Positions 1 through 8,399 of a stretch of 64,000 bases of DNA are shown here, in pieces (position 1 is the first letter of the stretch; each line of letters opens with the position of its first letter). Made by a program: the position numbers and the translations under genes. This DNA is from Acinetobacter lwoffii. GTDB taxonomy: Bacteria > Pseudomonadota > Gammaproteobacteria > Pseudomonadales > Moraxellaceae. The notes beneath the pieces were generated by a model that saw only the letters and a program-made list of their open reading frames with translations, was not told the DNA's origin and made no database searches. The stretch spans positions 2,046,001 through 2,110,000 of the forward strand of contig NZ_CP077369.1 of assembly GCF_019048525.1 (NCBI RefSeq), in the 5' to 3' direction.

Positions 1-333
1 CTTGCCGGCTTTCTTGGCATCCGATTGTGCTTCGGCCAGAATATTGCGGAAATCGTTCTGTTTTGCCATCTGGTTTAAGCTTTCAACCGGATTACGCTGG
101 CTCGGCATATACTCAGTCACCAGCTTGGTATAACCCTGATTAAACTGTGACTTGTCTTTGACCATGCTTGGACAGATTTCTGAAAGAACATAAATGGCTG
201 CCAGTTCCTGTTTGGTCACTTGCTGAGTTGGGGTAACATTAATGTTTTCATCGGCTGCAAATGCAGAAGTTCCCAAAAGAGTGGCGGCAGAAATTGCGCA
301 GAATGTTAAAGCTTGGAATATTGGATTTTTCAT
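1..333 (-). CDS. Small exported protein, paralog of the next gene (3' end outside window)
   Basis: The reading frame opens at an ATG at 333 and stays open to the window edge (111 codons), so the C-terminus is missing. Residues 1 to about 26 form a typical Sec signal peptide (MKN, hydrophobic core, SAFA cleavage site). The mature part shares an S/AE-I/V-CP motif, a Q/KFN motif and overall spacing with the protein at 495-866, so the two are tandem paralogs. The type resembles small uncharacterised exported proteins of Moraxella and Acinetobacter (the MCR_0457 type, recalled rather than searched). Function unknown; probably periplasmic. The single Cys in the ICP motif is conserved in both copies. 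Confidence 0.75.
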   Translation of the reverse strand, partial: MKNPIFQALTFCAISAATLLGTSAFAADENINVTPTQQVTKQELAAIYVLSEICPSMVKDKSQFNQGYTKLVTEYMPSQRNPVESLNQMAKQNDFRNILAEAQSDAKKAGK

Positions 334-450
334 TGAAAACTCAAAAAATGGATTTAGAACAATAATTTGCCTAGCTTAAACTTATTTTTGAAATTGAAAA
401 GTGGGAAAATGTAGCGAAGCTGTAGAATTATGAATAAATCTGTAAGAGAA

Positions 451-478
451 AATAAGACGATGTTTACACCGTCTTATT
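451..478 (-). terminator. Rho-independent terminator of the 495-866 gene
   Basis: Nine-base-pair inverted repeat (AATAAGACG paired with CGTCTTATT) around a 10-nt loop, just past the stop codon of the minus-strand gene and followed on that strand by a T-rich run. Position and orientation fit that gene. Confidence 0.6.
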
Positions 479-494
479 TGAAAATTTAGCTGGC

Positions 495-866
495 TTAGCC
501 TTGGTAGTTTAGCATTTCTTCACAGACAGTTTTCTGCTCGTCTGAGCTGGTTTGCTTTGCACCCTGACGTGCTTCTTCAAGTAAAGATTTATATTCACTG
601 TCTGCCTGTAGCTTTTGATAGCTCATGCCTTTATCTGAGTAGTCTGCAAGATAAGACTGGATCAATTGTTCAACGGTGCTGTTAAATTTTGGATTTTGAC
701 CAATGATTGCCGGGCAAACTTCAGCCATAACCTGTGCTGATGCAATATCTTCTTTTACAATGGTATTGTTTTCTTCAACAGTCAGATCGTTTGCCATAAC
801 TGAAGGGGAAATAAATGCTGCCAAGCTTAAAGTGAGAGCGCTAAATAAAGAGAATTTTTTAATCAT
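495..866 (-). CDS. Small exported protein, MCR_0457-like
   Basis: A 123-residue protein if translation starts at the ATG at 866, which puts a clean signal peptide first (MIKK, hydrophobic stretch, SVMA/ND cleavage). The frame extends to an ATG at 902, but that would place 12 polar or aromatic residues before the signal peptide, so the internal start is preferred. The mature protein is acidic and helical, with a CP motif near residue 50 and a second Cys near the C-terminus (VCEEM), which could form a disulfide in the periplasm. It is a paralog of the upstream partial gene at 1-333. No catalytic motif is visible; function unknown. Confidence 0.75.
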   Translation of the reverse strand: MIKKFSLFSALTLSLAAFISPSVMANDLTVEENNTIVKEDIASAQVMAEVCPAIIGQNPKFNSTVEQLIQSYLADYSDKGMSYQKLQADSEYKSLLEEARQGAKQTSSDEQKTVCEEMLNYQG

Positions 867-977
867 CTTGAGCCACATATTATAAAGATGGATGTCGAGC
901 AATAAATATATATAATTCCTGCACTAATACAATGAAATGTCCTAGTCAGTCATTTTTTAGCGTAACGAGATTTTTTA

Positions 978-1766
978 GTGAATATTTTAGTTTCAAATGA
1001 TGATGGGGTGTTTGCACCCGGTATTCAGGCTTTGGCGCAAGCGCTAAAGCCTTTGGGGCGAGTGGTGATTGTGGCACCGGAAAGTGAACGCAGTGGCTTT
1101 TCTAGTGCCTTAACTTTGGACCGCCCTTTACGCCCAATCCAGATTTCTCCTGATGTCTGGGCGGTTAATGGGACGCCGGCAGATTGCGTTTACTTGGCTA
1201 TGAACGGGCTATTTGATTTTGAATTTGACCTGGTGATTAGCGGGATAAATAGCGGCGCAAATCTGGGAGATGATATCTTGTATTCCGGTACAGTCGGGGC
1301 GGCCTTTGAAGGTCGTTTAACTAAACATCCTGCGATTGCCGTATCACTGAGTGGGCCGAATGTACGTGGCTATCAGCAGCCTCAGGATTATCAGTTGGCC
1401 GCCGAATGGGTGCATGATTTTATTGCTCGTGGTTTGCCTGTTCTGCCTGAGCGACATATTTTTAATATCAATATTCCAGATGTAACTGAATTGCAGGGTG
1501 AAAAAGTGACATATCAAAGTCGCCGCCGTCAGTCTAAACCGGTGACGAGTCATATAGATCCGCGTGGTCGTCAGGTATTCTGGATTGGACTCTCAGGAGA
1601 AGCAGTCGCAGACCCTAAGCCAGGATTTAACGAAATTGATTCGGACTTCTCTGCGGTCGCCAATGGCTATGTCAGTATTACCCCGATTCAGATGGATGCC
1701 ACCAATTATGAGAGTTTGCGGAATTTGCAAACACAATTGGCAGAAAATGCGTCCTTAGTGTTATAA
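978..1766 (+). CDS. surE: 5'/3'-nucleotidase SurE
   Basis: A 262-residue SurE, close to the family length of about 250-265. It removes phosphate from nucleoside 5'- and 3'-monophosphates and is linked to stationary-phase survival; cytoplasmic. The N-terminus carries the metal-binding SNDDG motif (D8, D9), followed by the PESERSG loop and the [12 protein letters not shown] motif, all diagnostic of the family. The start is a GTG with only weak ribosome-binding sequence. The nlpD-like gene follows, the same neighbourhood as the surE-(pcm)-nlpD-rpoS order of other Gammaproteobacteria, but no pcm or rpoS is present here. Confidence 0.95.
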   Translation: MNILVSNDDGVFAPGIQALAQALKPLGRVVIVAPESERSGFSSALTLDRPLRPIQISPDVWAVNGTPADCVYLAMNGLFDFEFDLVISGINSGANLGDDILYSGTVGAAFEGRLTKHPAIAVSLSGPNVRGYQQPQDYQLAAEWVHDFIARGLPVLPERHIFNINIPDVTELQGEKVTYQSRRRQSKPVTSHIDPRGRQVFWIGLSGEAVADPKPGFNEIDSDFSAVANGYVSITPIQMDATNYESLRNLQTQLAENASLVL

Positions 1767-1860
1767 CTTTGTGAAAAACTCGCGATTGCAAGTATATTGC
1801 CGTAAAACTTTGCTAATCTTAACGGAATTTTGCAACCGTATAGCATTAGAGAGGAAGATA

Positions 1861-2691
1861 ATGTTCTTGGTGTTACCGAAATGTGTCGTAGCTTCGCCTG
1901 CAACCCTGATTAAAACCCTCGTTTTATCGACCGTTGTTATTTCTACAGGAGTAATTACCGGTTGTGCCACCAAACCCCAGGTGAATAATGCAACGCGTTA
2001 TGCAACAGCTCCTGATTTCTATACGGTGCGTTCAGGAGATACATTGAGTGGGATTGCAGCACGTTATGGACTGAACTATATCAGTGTCGCAGAGATGAAT
2101 GATATCAGTGCGCCGTACCGGATTTATGTCGGACAATCGATCCGCCTGAAAACCCATACTACGCGCCGTAGCACCAGCACCCAAGCAGTGACTCAGGCAG
2201 CGCCAATCCAGCGTCAAACAATTGCAGTGCCTACACCGGCACCGGTGACACCAGCAACGACAGTACAAACCACACCACGCGTCAGTACATCTGCACCTGT
2301 AACGCCAGTATCTACTGCAGCAGGTCTACGTTGGGTAAAACCATCGAATGGCGCGATTCTTCAGCAATACAATTTAGCTTCTAATATCAAGGGCACCCGC
2401 TATAGTGGCAATGTCGGTGATCCGGTATTTGCAGCAGCAGACGGGCAGGTGGTGTATGCCGCTGATGGCCTGAAAGAATATGGCAATCTGGTGTTGGTAA
2501 AGCATATCAATGGCTATATCACCGCTTATGCACATAACAGTAAATTGAATGTGAAAAGTGGCCAAAATGTAACGGCTGGTCAAAAAATTGCAGAAATGGG
2601 ATCAACTGGTACAAACCGTACCATGCTTGAGTTTCAGGTGCGCTTAGACGGCAAACCTATTAATCCTACTGCAGTTTTACCAAACAATTAA
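1861..2691 (+). CDS. nlpD: LysM/LytM lipoprotein, NlpD-like amidase activator
   Basis: The start at 1861 is chosen because a GAGGAAG ribosome-binding site lies just upstream; the frame is open further upstream from 1771 but without such a site. The 276-residue product has a lipobox (VITGC, lipidated Cys35), a LysM peptidoglycan-binding domain (about residues 54-98), a Thr/Pro/Ala/Gln-rich linker, and a C-terminal LytM/M23 domain (about 175-276). The M23 domain is degenerate: the last motif reads LEFQVR where active enzymes have LHFEIR, and the first His/Asp ligands are not recognisable, although AYAH remains. This fits NlpD, which activates the division amidase rather than cutting wall itself. 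Located in the outer membrane, facing the periplasm. Follows surE closely. Confidence 0.88.
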   Translation: MFLVLPKCVVASPATLIKTLVLSTVVISTGVITGCATKPQVNNATRYATAPDFYTVRSGDTLSGIAARYGLNYISVAEMNDISAPYRIYVGQSIRLKTHTTRRSTSTQAVTQAAPIQRQTIAVPTPAPVTPATTVQTTPRVSTSAPVTPVSTAAGLRWVKPSNGAILQQYNLASNIKGTRYSGNVGDPVFAAADGQVVYAADGLKEYGNLVLVKHINGYITAYAHNSKLNVKSGQNVTAGQKIAEMGSTGTNRTMLEFQVRLDGKPINPTAVLPNN

Positions 2692-2782
2692 ATAAATAAT
2701 GCAAAGTGTAAATTTCGCCGTATAATACAATAAGTTGCTTTTATCAAATGATGAAGCACCTCATAAGTTTAGAGGGAAATTT

Positions 2783-3712
2783 ATGTTAGATCAACTTCGA
2801 GCAATGGGTGTCTTTGCTTGCGTTGTGGAGAAGAACTCGTTTAGCGGTGCTGCCCGTGAATTAGGGATTACGACCAGCGCCGTCAGTCAACAAATTCGCT
2901 CGTTAGAACACGATATGGAAGTCGTACTTCTAAATCGTTCGACGAGAAAATTAAGTCTGACCGAAGCGGGACAAGCTTTTTTCCATAGCTGTCAAGAAAT
3001 GTTATCTGCTGCTGAGCGCGGTAAAGTCCGGATCAATGAGTTACGTGATGATCTCGTGGGTGAGCTGCGTATCGTTTCTTTGCCAGAATTATGCGCGAAT
3101 CATGTGATTCCTGCACTTTCTCATTGGATAGCTGCACATCGCGGCTTGGCAGTACATTTAGAAACAAACAATCATGAGGTTGATTTGTTGGATGGGCGGG
3201 TTGATATCGCCCTAAGATTTGAACAGAAAAATGATGAGCATAATCTTCAGGTTGTGCCATTGATGCAGATTGAGCAAATTCTGGTGGCGACACCGAGTTA
3301 TATTAATCAAAGCACCATTATTTCGAAACCTGATGATCTTAAAAATCATGAGGTCTTGCCTTTAACGCATCTTAAAAACCATCAGTATTATCATTTCCAA
3401 CATGTGAATACTGCAGAAAAAGCCGAGTTTGAACTGAAATCCCGTTTCAGTACCAATAACGGTTTGGTTGCAAAATCGATGTGCTTGCAGGGTAATGGGA
3501 TTGCCAAGGTTTTATATCTTGATGCTAAAAAGGATTTGCTTAACGGTACTTTAGTTGAAGTTCTGCCTGAATGGAGACTGCCATCGATTACACTGTATGC
3601 GGTTATTCCGAAACGTGAACAACAACCGACAAAAATTCTTCGTTGTCTTGATACCCTGAAACAATATTTTAGCCAGATCTCTGGCGGACGTATGTTACAA
3701 AACGCATCATAG
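2783..3712 (+). CDS. LysR-family transcriptional regulator
   Basis: A 309-residue regulator. The N-terminal winged helix-turn-helix is clear (SFSGAARELGITTSAVSQQI, then LEHDM and LLNRSTR), followed by a substrate-binding-like effector domain (about residues 90-300) of the CrgA/DmlR-like group. The ATG at 2783 is preceded by AGAGGGAA and gives the standard LysR N-terminus; the frame runs upstream to 2735 without a ribosome-binding site. A TATAAT at 2721-2726 is a candidate -10 box, with no convincing -35. No divergent partner gene, so the target is not indicated. It converges on argD across a shared terminator. Confidence 0.9.
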   Translation: MLDQLRAMGVFACVVEKNSFSGAARELGITTSAVSQQIRSLEHDMEVVLLNRSTRKLSLTEAGQAFFHSCQEMLSAAERGKVRINELRDDLVGELRIVSLPELCANHVIPALSHWIAAHRGLAVHLETNNHEVDLLDGRVDIALRFEQKNDEHNLQVVPLMQIEQILVATPSYINQSTIISKPDDLKNHEVLPLTHLKNHQYYHFQHVNTAEKAEFELKSRFSTNNGLVAKSMCLQGNGIAKVLYLDAKKDLLNGTLVEVLPEWRLPSITLYAVIPKREQQPTKILRCLDTLKQYFSQISGGRMLQNAS

Positions 3713-3729
3713 AGTACAGAATAATAAAA

Positions 3730-3752
3730 AAGCCGCTTTAGAGCGGCTTTTT
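3730..3752. terminator. Bidirectional terminator between the LysR gene and argD
   Basis: AAGCCGCT pairs with AGCGGCTT around a TTAG loop, with A and T runs on the two sides, so it can stop transcription from both converging genes. Confidence 0.85.
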
Positions 3753-3771
3753 TAATTTTTAGGCTAGGGCT

Positions 3772-4983
3772 TTATGCCAAATAAGCTTTGATCATTTTTA
3801 CCAGACGTTCGATCAACTGGTCTGCCTGCTCCTGGGTAATATTCAGGGTAGGCAACAGACGAACGACATTGCCTGCAGTGACATTGATAATCATCTTGTA
3901 TTCATTGCGTGCAATCGCAACCAGATCACCACATTCTTTTGGTAATTCAATCCCGATCATCAGACCGAAACCACGTACGATGACATTTTGATCTGCCAGT
4001 TTGTTGCGTAGCTGGTCAACGATATAAGCACCTTTTTCAGCCGCATTCGCGACGATATTTTCTTTTCGCATAATATCGAGAATGGTATAGACCACACGCG
4101 AACCCAGTGCTGTACCGCTATAGGTAGAACCGTGATTTCCAGCAGTTAATACACCGACGCCACGACCTTGGGTCATGACTGCACCAATCGGGAAGCCATT
4201 TCCTAAGCCTTTGGCTGTGGTCAGTACATCCGGAATAATATTGGTGTGCTGATAAGCAAAGTATTTACCGGTACGGCCATTACCAGTTTGCACTTCGTCC
4301 AGCATCATCAGCCAGTTATGCTGGTTGCAGATTTGGCGAATTTCTTCTAAATAGCTGAAACCTTGAGGTGCGGTATTGACACCGCCTTCACCCTGAATAG
4401 GCTCAACCAAAATCGCTACGATATCCGGGTGATTGATTGCCGCTTCTTCAATCGCTTCGATATCACCAAAAGGTACACGGACAAAACCTTCAACCAGTGG
4501 GCCAAAGCCTTCCTGCACTTTTTTATTGCCTGTAGCAGATAAGGTGGCCATGGTACGACCATGGAAAGACTGGTCGGCAACAATGATTTTAGGCGATGCA
4601 ATGCCTTGCATATGACCAAATTTACGTGCAATTTTGATTGCACCTTCATTTGATTCTGCGCCACTGTTGGAGAAAAATACTTCTTCCATACCTGCAACTT
4701 CAGCCAGTTTCTGTGCGGCAGCGGTTTGCCAAGGCACTTCAAACAGGTTGCTGGTATGAATCAGGGTCGCTGCCTGTTCAGCAATCGCTTCGGCAATGAC
4801 TGGATGCGCATGGCCCAAACCGCATACCGCAATTCCGGTTAATGCATCTAAATACTCTGTACCATCTTCGGTATAAAGATATGCACCTCGTCCTCGGACA
4901 AAGCTGATCGGTTGACGGCCAAAAACAGGCATCAAATGAGACGGTTGATCAGTTTGTACCGGTGCGAGGGTAATATTATTCAT
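3772..4983 (-). CDS. argD: Acetylornithine (succinyldiaminopimelate) aminotransferase
   Basis: A 403-residue class III PLP aminotransferase of the ArgD/AstC group. It transfers an amino group from glutamate to N-acetylglutamate semialdehyde in arginine synthesis and probably also serves lysine synthesis. Visible markers: SNSGAESNEGAIK (phosphate binding), SFHGRT, the PLP-ring aspartate D229 in MLDEVQTG, and the Schiff-base lysine K258 in TTAKGLGNG. Full length and intact. Whether it is the biosynthetic ArgD or a catabolic AstC form cannot be settled from sequence; no ast operon surrounds it, which favours argD. Cytoplasmic. Confidence 0.9.
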   Translation of the reverse strand: MNNITLAPVQTDQPSHLMPVFGRQPISFVRGRGAYLYTEDGTEYLDALTGIAVCGLGHAHPVIAEAIAEQAATLIHTSNLFEVPWQTAAAQKLAEVAGMEEVFFSNSGAESNEGAIKIARKFGHMQGIASPKIIVADQSFHGRTMATLSATGNKKVQEGFGPLVEGFVRVPFGDIEAIEEAAINHPDIVAILVEPIQGEGGVNTAPQGFSYLEEIRQICNQHNWLMMLDEVQTGNGRTGKYFAYQHTNIIPDVLTTAKGLGNGFPIGAVMTQGRGVGVLTAGNHGSTYSGTALGSRVVYTILDIMRKENIVANAAEKGAYIVDQLRNKLADQNVIVRGFGLMIGIELPKECGDLVAIARNEYKMIINVTAGNVVRLLPTLNITQEQADQLIERLVKMIKAYLA

Positions 4984-5143
4984 GACTAACTCTTAACTGT
5001 TAGGTGGAAAGAAAAACTTATATAAGCAAAAACCCGCTCAGATTTAAAGGGTAATTGTAAATAAAATTGGAATTATTGCTTTAGACATACTGTTTTGCCT
5101 GGATTTGGGTATAATGCGAGACAGATGAGTTGAGGATTTATCA

Positions 5144-5485
5144 ATGACTGAACAAGCACGCGATACCGAAGCGTTAATTCGTGACCAAATTGCAAAACAC
5201 GCAGTACTTCTTTACATGAAAGGCACACCGCAATTTCCACAATGTGGTTTTTCTGCACGTGCAGTAGAAGCACTCAGTCAAATTGGTCGTCCGTTTGCTT
5301 ATGTAAACATTCTGGAAAACCAGGACATTCGCGCGATGTTACCACAAATCGCCAACTGGCCGACATTTCCACAGCTTTGGATCAATGGTGAGTTGATCGG
5401 TGGTAGTGATATCATGCTCGACATGTTCCAAAAAGGTGAATTAAAGCCTTTAGTTGAACAGTACAGCCCGGCAGCTGATGCTTAA
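5144..5485 (+). CDS. grxD: Monothiol glutaredoxin GrxD (Grx4 type)
   Basis: A 113-residue protein with the CGFS active site (C34) that defines the iron-sulfur-cluster-carrying monothiol glutaredoxins, plus the WPTFPQLWINGELIGG glutathione-binding region with the cis-proline. It moves [2Fe-2S] clusters, usually with BolA partners, in the cytoplasm. The ATG is preceded by TTGAGGATT. A TATAAT at 5110-5115 is a likely -10 box; no good -35 hexamer is visible at the right spacing. Single-gene unit closed by the terminator at 5513. Confidence 0.95.
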   Translation: MTEQARDTEALIRDQIAKHAVLLYMKGTPQFPQCGFSARAVEALSQIGRPFAYVNILENQDIRAMLPQIANWPTFPQLWINGELIGGSDIMLDMFQKGELKPLVEQYSPAADA

Positions 5486-5512
5486 TTTTGTATTAAATTA
5501 AGTTCAGATGTG

Positions 5513-5543
5513 AAAAAGCGCTTCATTGAGAAGCGCTTTTTTT
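5513..5543. terminator. Bidirectional terminator between grxD and the Lon-like protease
   Basis: A 12-bp stem (AAAAAGCGCTTC with GAAGCGCTTTTT) around ATTGA, followed by a long T run. It lies between two converging genes and can serve both. Confidence 0.88.
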
Positions 5544-5573
5544 ATCTCTATTTTATCTGGAGCAAGGTCAGAG

Positions 5574-8201
5574 TTAATCCTCTGTCGCTGCATCCGGCTT
5601 TTCAACTGTCGAAGCATCAGCTTCAACTTCAGTTTGTGGCTCGACGATTTGCTTCTTGTCTTTTTTTTTCTTCTTCTTTTTCTTTTTCTTCGGCACTTCG
5701 ACCAGTTCGGCACCATCTTCAATCGCTTGCCAATAATCCAGCTGTGCCATTACTGCGGCATAGATTGAATTTTTGCTATAGCGACCTTTTTTATCCAAGG
5801 TGCCGACAGGACGTGCCATCAGGATTTCCAGCGCCTGATCAATGGTATCAATCGCGTGAATATGGAACTGACCTTCTTCCACAGCAATGGTGACATCTTT
5901 ACGCAGCATCAGATGTTGCATATTTTGACGTGGGATAATTACACCTTGTTTTCCTGTCAGACCTTGTAACTTGCAAGCATCAAAAAAACCTTCAATTTTG
6001 GCATTCACACCACCTACCGGTTGTACTTGTCCCAGCTGGTTCATGGAACCGGTAATGGCCCAGGACTGATCAATCGGTAACTGGCTGATAGCAGATAACA
6101 GGGCAGAAAGCTCCGCGACTGTGGCACTGTCACCATCGACCTGACCATAACTTTGTTCAAAGGCCAGTGCAGCAGAGAAGTGCAAGGTCTGTTCACGGCC
6201 GAAATGTGCTTTCAGGAAAGACGACATCAGCAACACGCCCTTGGCATGTAAGGAGCCACCGAGTTCGACACTGCGTTCGATATCCAGAATATCACCGCCA
6301 CCTTGGTAAACCGAAGCAGTCAGACGTGAAGGCAGACCAAACTCAACATCAGCATAGTGAATGACGGACAGGGCATTGATTTGGCCCAGACGATGGCCGC
6401 GGGTTTCGATCAGTTGAGTACCACGAGTCAGATCTTGCCAATACAGTTCACGTAAATAGCCGAGACGATATTTACGGTGATCCAATGCGGTGTTGATATG
6501 TTTTTCTGAAACCATCTTGTCACCGGCCTGGAAGGCATGATGATGTGCTTCACGGATCAGATCGCCCAGCGTAAGAGCATGTAATGACAATGAACTTTGA
6601 TCTTCGGCTTGACGGCTGGAATCTGTGAGCAAGGCGGCTAAAGCAGAACGGTCAAAAGGCAATAATTTATCCGATTGCACATAGTCGGCAATCAGCTGCA
6701 TATAAGCCTGCTCGTTATTGTCATTACGTTGTAATGTATCGGTAAAATCGGCACGGATTTTAAAGATGCTGCCTAGCTCTGGTTCAAGCTCTAAAATTTC
6801 ATAATAGATTTCAGGCTCAGCCAGCAAGATGACCTTGATATTCAGGGGAATTGAGGCAGGTTCAATCGAAATACTGCCGGTCAGCGTGATCATATGCTCA
6901 AGTGAAGACAGTTTTAAATGCCCCGATTTAAGCGCGCGCTTCAACCCTTGCCATGCATACGGCTGTTCCAGCAATTGTTCCGCTTCCAGCATCAGGAAGC
7001 CGCCATTAGCTTTATGCAAGGTACCTGGACGAATCAAAGTAAAGTCCGTGGTAATCGTACCATTTTGAGTCAGTTGTTCCACATGACCCAAAAGGTTGTA
7101 ATGCGTTGGAAAATCTTCAAAGATCACCGGTGCGCCACTGTTCGGCTTATGGGTAATAATCACATTGGCCTGATAACGTGCGGGAACGCGACTGAACAGT
7201 GCCGGAGTGAAGTCATCTTCTTCCTGTTCCAGCACAATTTCGACATTGTTGATAATGTCTTCGGCATAGTATTTCAGGTAATGTTCCAGACCTTCGACAT
7301 GTTTGAATTTCGCCAGAATCTGTTCGACTCGCGGCAAGACTACCTGCTTGGCGATATCGCGGTTCAGGATCTGTACGCGATCGCGTGCATCATCTTCCAG
7401 ATCACCCAGATGCAAACCCAGACGTTCCAGTTTCTTGTCCATATAACGCATGTTGGACGCTAATTCGGCACGATCTTTGTTGCTTAAGGCATTCAGATCT
7501 TCCTGAGACATTTCCTGTAATTTGTCATCAATCAGATGCACAGGGACAAAACAGTGCTCATCATGTCGTGAGATTAGCTTCAGATCCAGTTCTGCGCCTT
7601 CTTTGGTCAGTTCGATGAGCGCCTGCTGCTGCTCATCCCCAGTTTCCTGACGAATCATTTCAATGCGGTTGTGATAGGTCTCTGCAGTAAAACGGCGCTC
7701 AAGCTGCTTTAGAATCGTTTGCCAGCTTTGATTTAACATGGCTTGGAATTTTGGACCTTGACCTGAGGGCAGTTCTAGCGCAATCGGCTGACGCTGGTTC
7801 TGAAAGTTATTGACGTACACCCAGTCATTCGGGGTTTCCATAGTTTTGGCGTGCTGTTGCAGCAAACGCTTCACCATGGTGCGTTTTCCGAGTCCTGCTG
7901 TACCGACAGCAAAAATGTTATAGCCGGAATAAGGCAGGGCAATCCCGGCCTCAACTGAGGCGCGTGCGCGATCTTGGCCCAAAAAGTTATTCAGGGGCTT
8001 GATCCGTTTGGTTGACGCAGGAATTTTTTCTAAGTTTGGAATGTGCGTCAGCTGGGTGGATGTTAACCGGGTATGGTCCAGAGTATTTTTAATTTCGCTT
8101 TGTTCAAATGCAGAGATAAGTAAATCTGAGCGGATTTTTTGTGGAGTTGTGCTGGTGTTGCTGGCAATAGAAGAATTAATTTGATCGAGTCTCTGGGTCA
8201 C
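5574..8201 (-). CDS. Lon-related ATP-dependent protease (LonB-like), with polylysine tail
   Basis: An 875-residue AAA+ protease of the large Lon-related group (AAA_32 plus Lon C-terminal domain), distinct from classic LonA because the N-terminal LAN domain is replaced by a different region. Near residue 90 a P-loop reads GTAGLGKRT. The Ser-Lys protease dyad is present: S692 in VDGDSATVAE and K735 in GGVNAKIEGF, with the GSMNQLGQVQPVGG stretch between them. After the protease domain comes a low-complexity tail with ten consecutive lysines (838-847) and an acidic end (EVEADASTVE...). The tail is not part of the fold and looks species-specific. Single gene, divergent from ampG with 198 bp between starts. 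Presumed role: cytoplasmic protein quality control. Confidence 0.88.
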   Translation of the reverse strand: MTQRLDQINSSIASNTSTTPQKIRSDLLISAFEQSEIKNTLDHTRLTSTQLTHIPNLEKIPASTKRIKPLNNFLGQDRARASVEAGIALPYSGYNIFAVGTAGLGKRTMVKRLLQQHAKTMETPNDWVYVNNFQNQRQPIALELPSGQGPKFQAMLNQSWQTILKQLERRFTAETYHNRIEMIRQETGDEQQQALIELTKEGAELDLKLISRHDEHCFVPVHLIDDKLQEMSQEDLNALSNKDRAELASNMRYMDKKLERLGLHLGDLEDDARDRVQILNRDIAKQVVLPRVEQILAKFKHVEGLEHYLKYYAEDIINNVEIVLEQEEDDFTPALFSRVPARYQANVIITHKPNSGAPVIFEDFPTHYNLLGHVEQLTQNGTITTDFTLIRPGTLHKANGGFLMLEAEQLLEQPYAWQGLKRALKSGHLKLSSLEHMITLTGSISIEPASIPLNIKVILLAEPEIYYEILELEPELGSIFKIRADFTDTLQRNDNNEQAYMQLIADYVQSDKLLPFDRSALAALLTDSSRQAEDQSSLSLHALTLGDLIREAHHHAFQAGDKMVSEKHINTALDHRKYRLGYLRELYWQDLTRGTQLIETRGHRLGQINALSVIHYADVEFGLPSRLTASVYQGGGDILDIERSVELGGSLHAKGVLLMSSFLKAHFGREQTLHFSAALAFEQSYGQVDGDSATVAELSALLSAISQLPIDQSWAITGSMNQLGQVQPVGGVNAKIEGFFDACKLQGLTGKQGVIIPRQNMQHLMLRKDVTIAVEEGQFHIHAIDTIDQALEILMARPVGTLDKKGRYSKNSIYAAVMAQLDYWQAIEDGAELVEVPKKKKKKKKKKDKKQIVEPQTEVEADASTVEKPDAATED

Positions 8202-8399
8202 TGTTGAAAATCCAAAACGAAATATTACGTTGATGAGAGTTAAGGTATACAGATTTACTTGAAAAATTCAAGCCAACATGTCGCTTTTGCCAGAAAATAA
8301 AAAACCGGAAATGTGATAAATATATAAATCTTGTTGAAAGATACGCTATTACAGGATTGAATAGCAGCAATTGGTTTTTCTGCGGAAAATAATAAAGCA

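Noticed and set aside
5510..5893. 127-codon plus-strand frame after grxD
   Set aside because: Begins in the terminator and runs antisense to the protease; Phe/Ser-rich shadow of the polylysine region.
6918..7463. 181-codon plus-strand frame
   Set aside because: Lies fully inside the Lon-like gene on the opposite strand, lacks a family match or ribosome site; a shadow of that gene.
7385..7618. 77-codon Cys/His-rich plus-strand frame
   Set aside because: Antisense shadow of the protease gene, no start signal.
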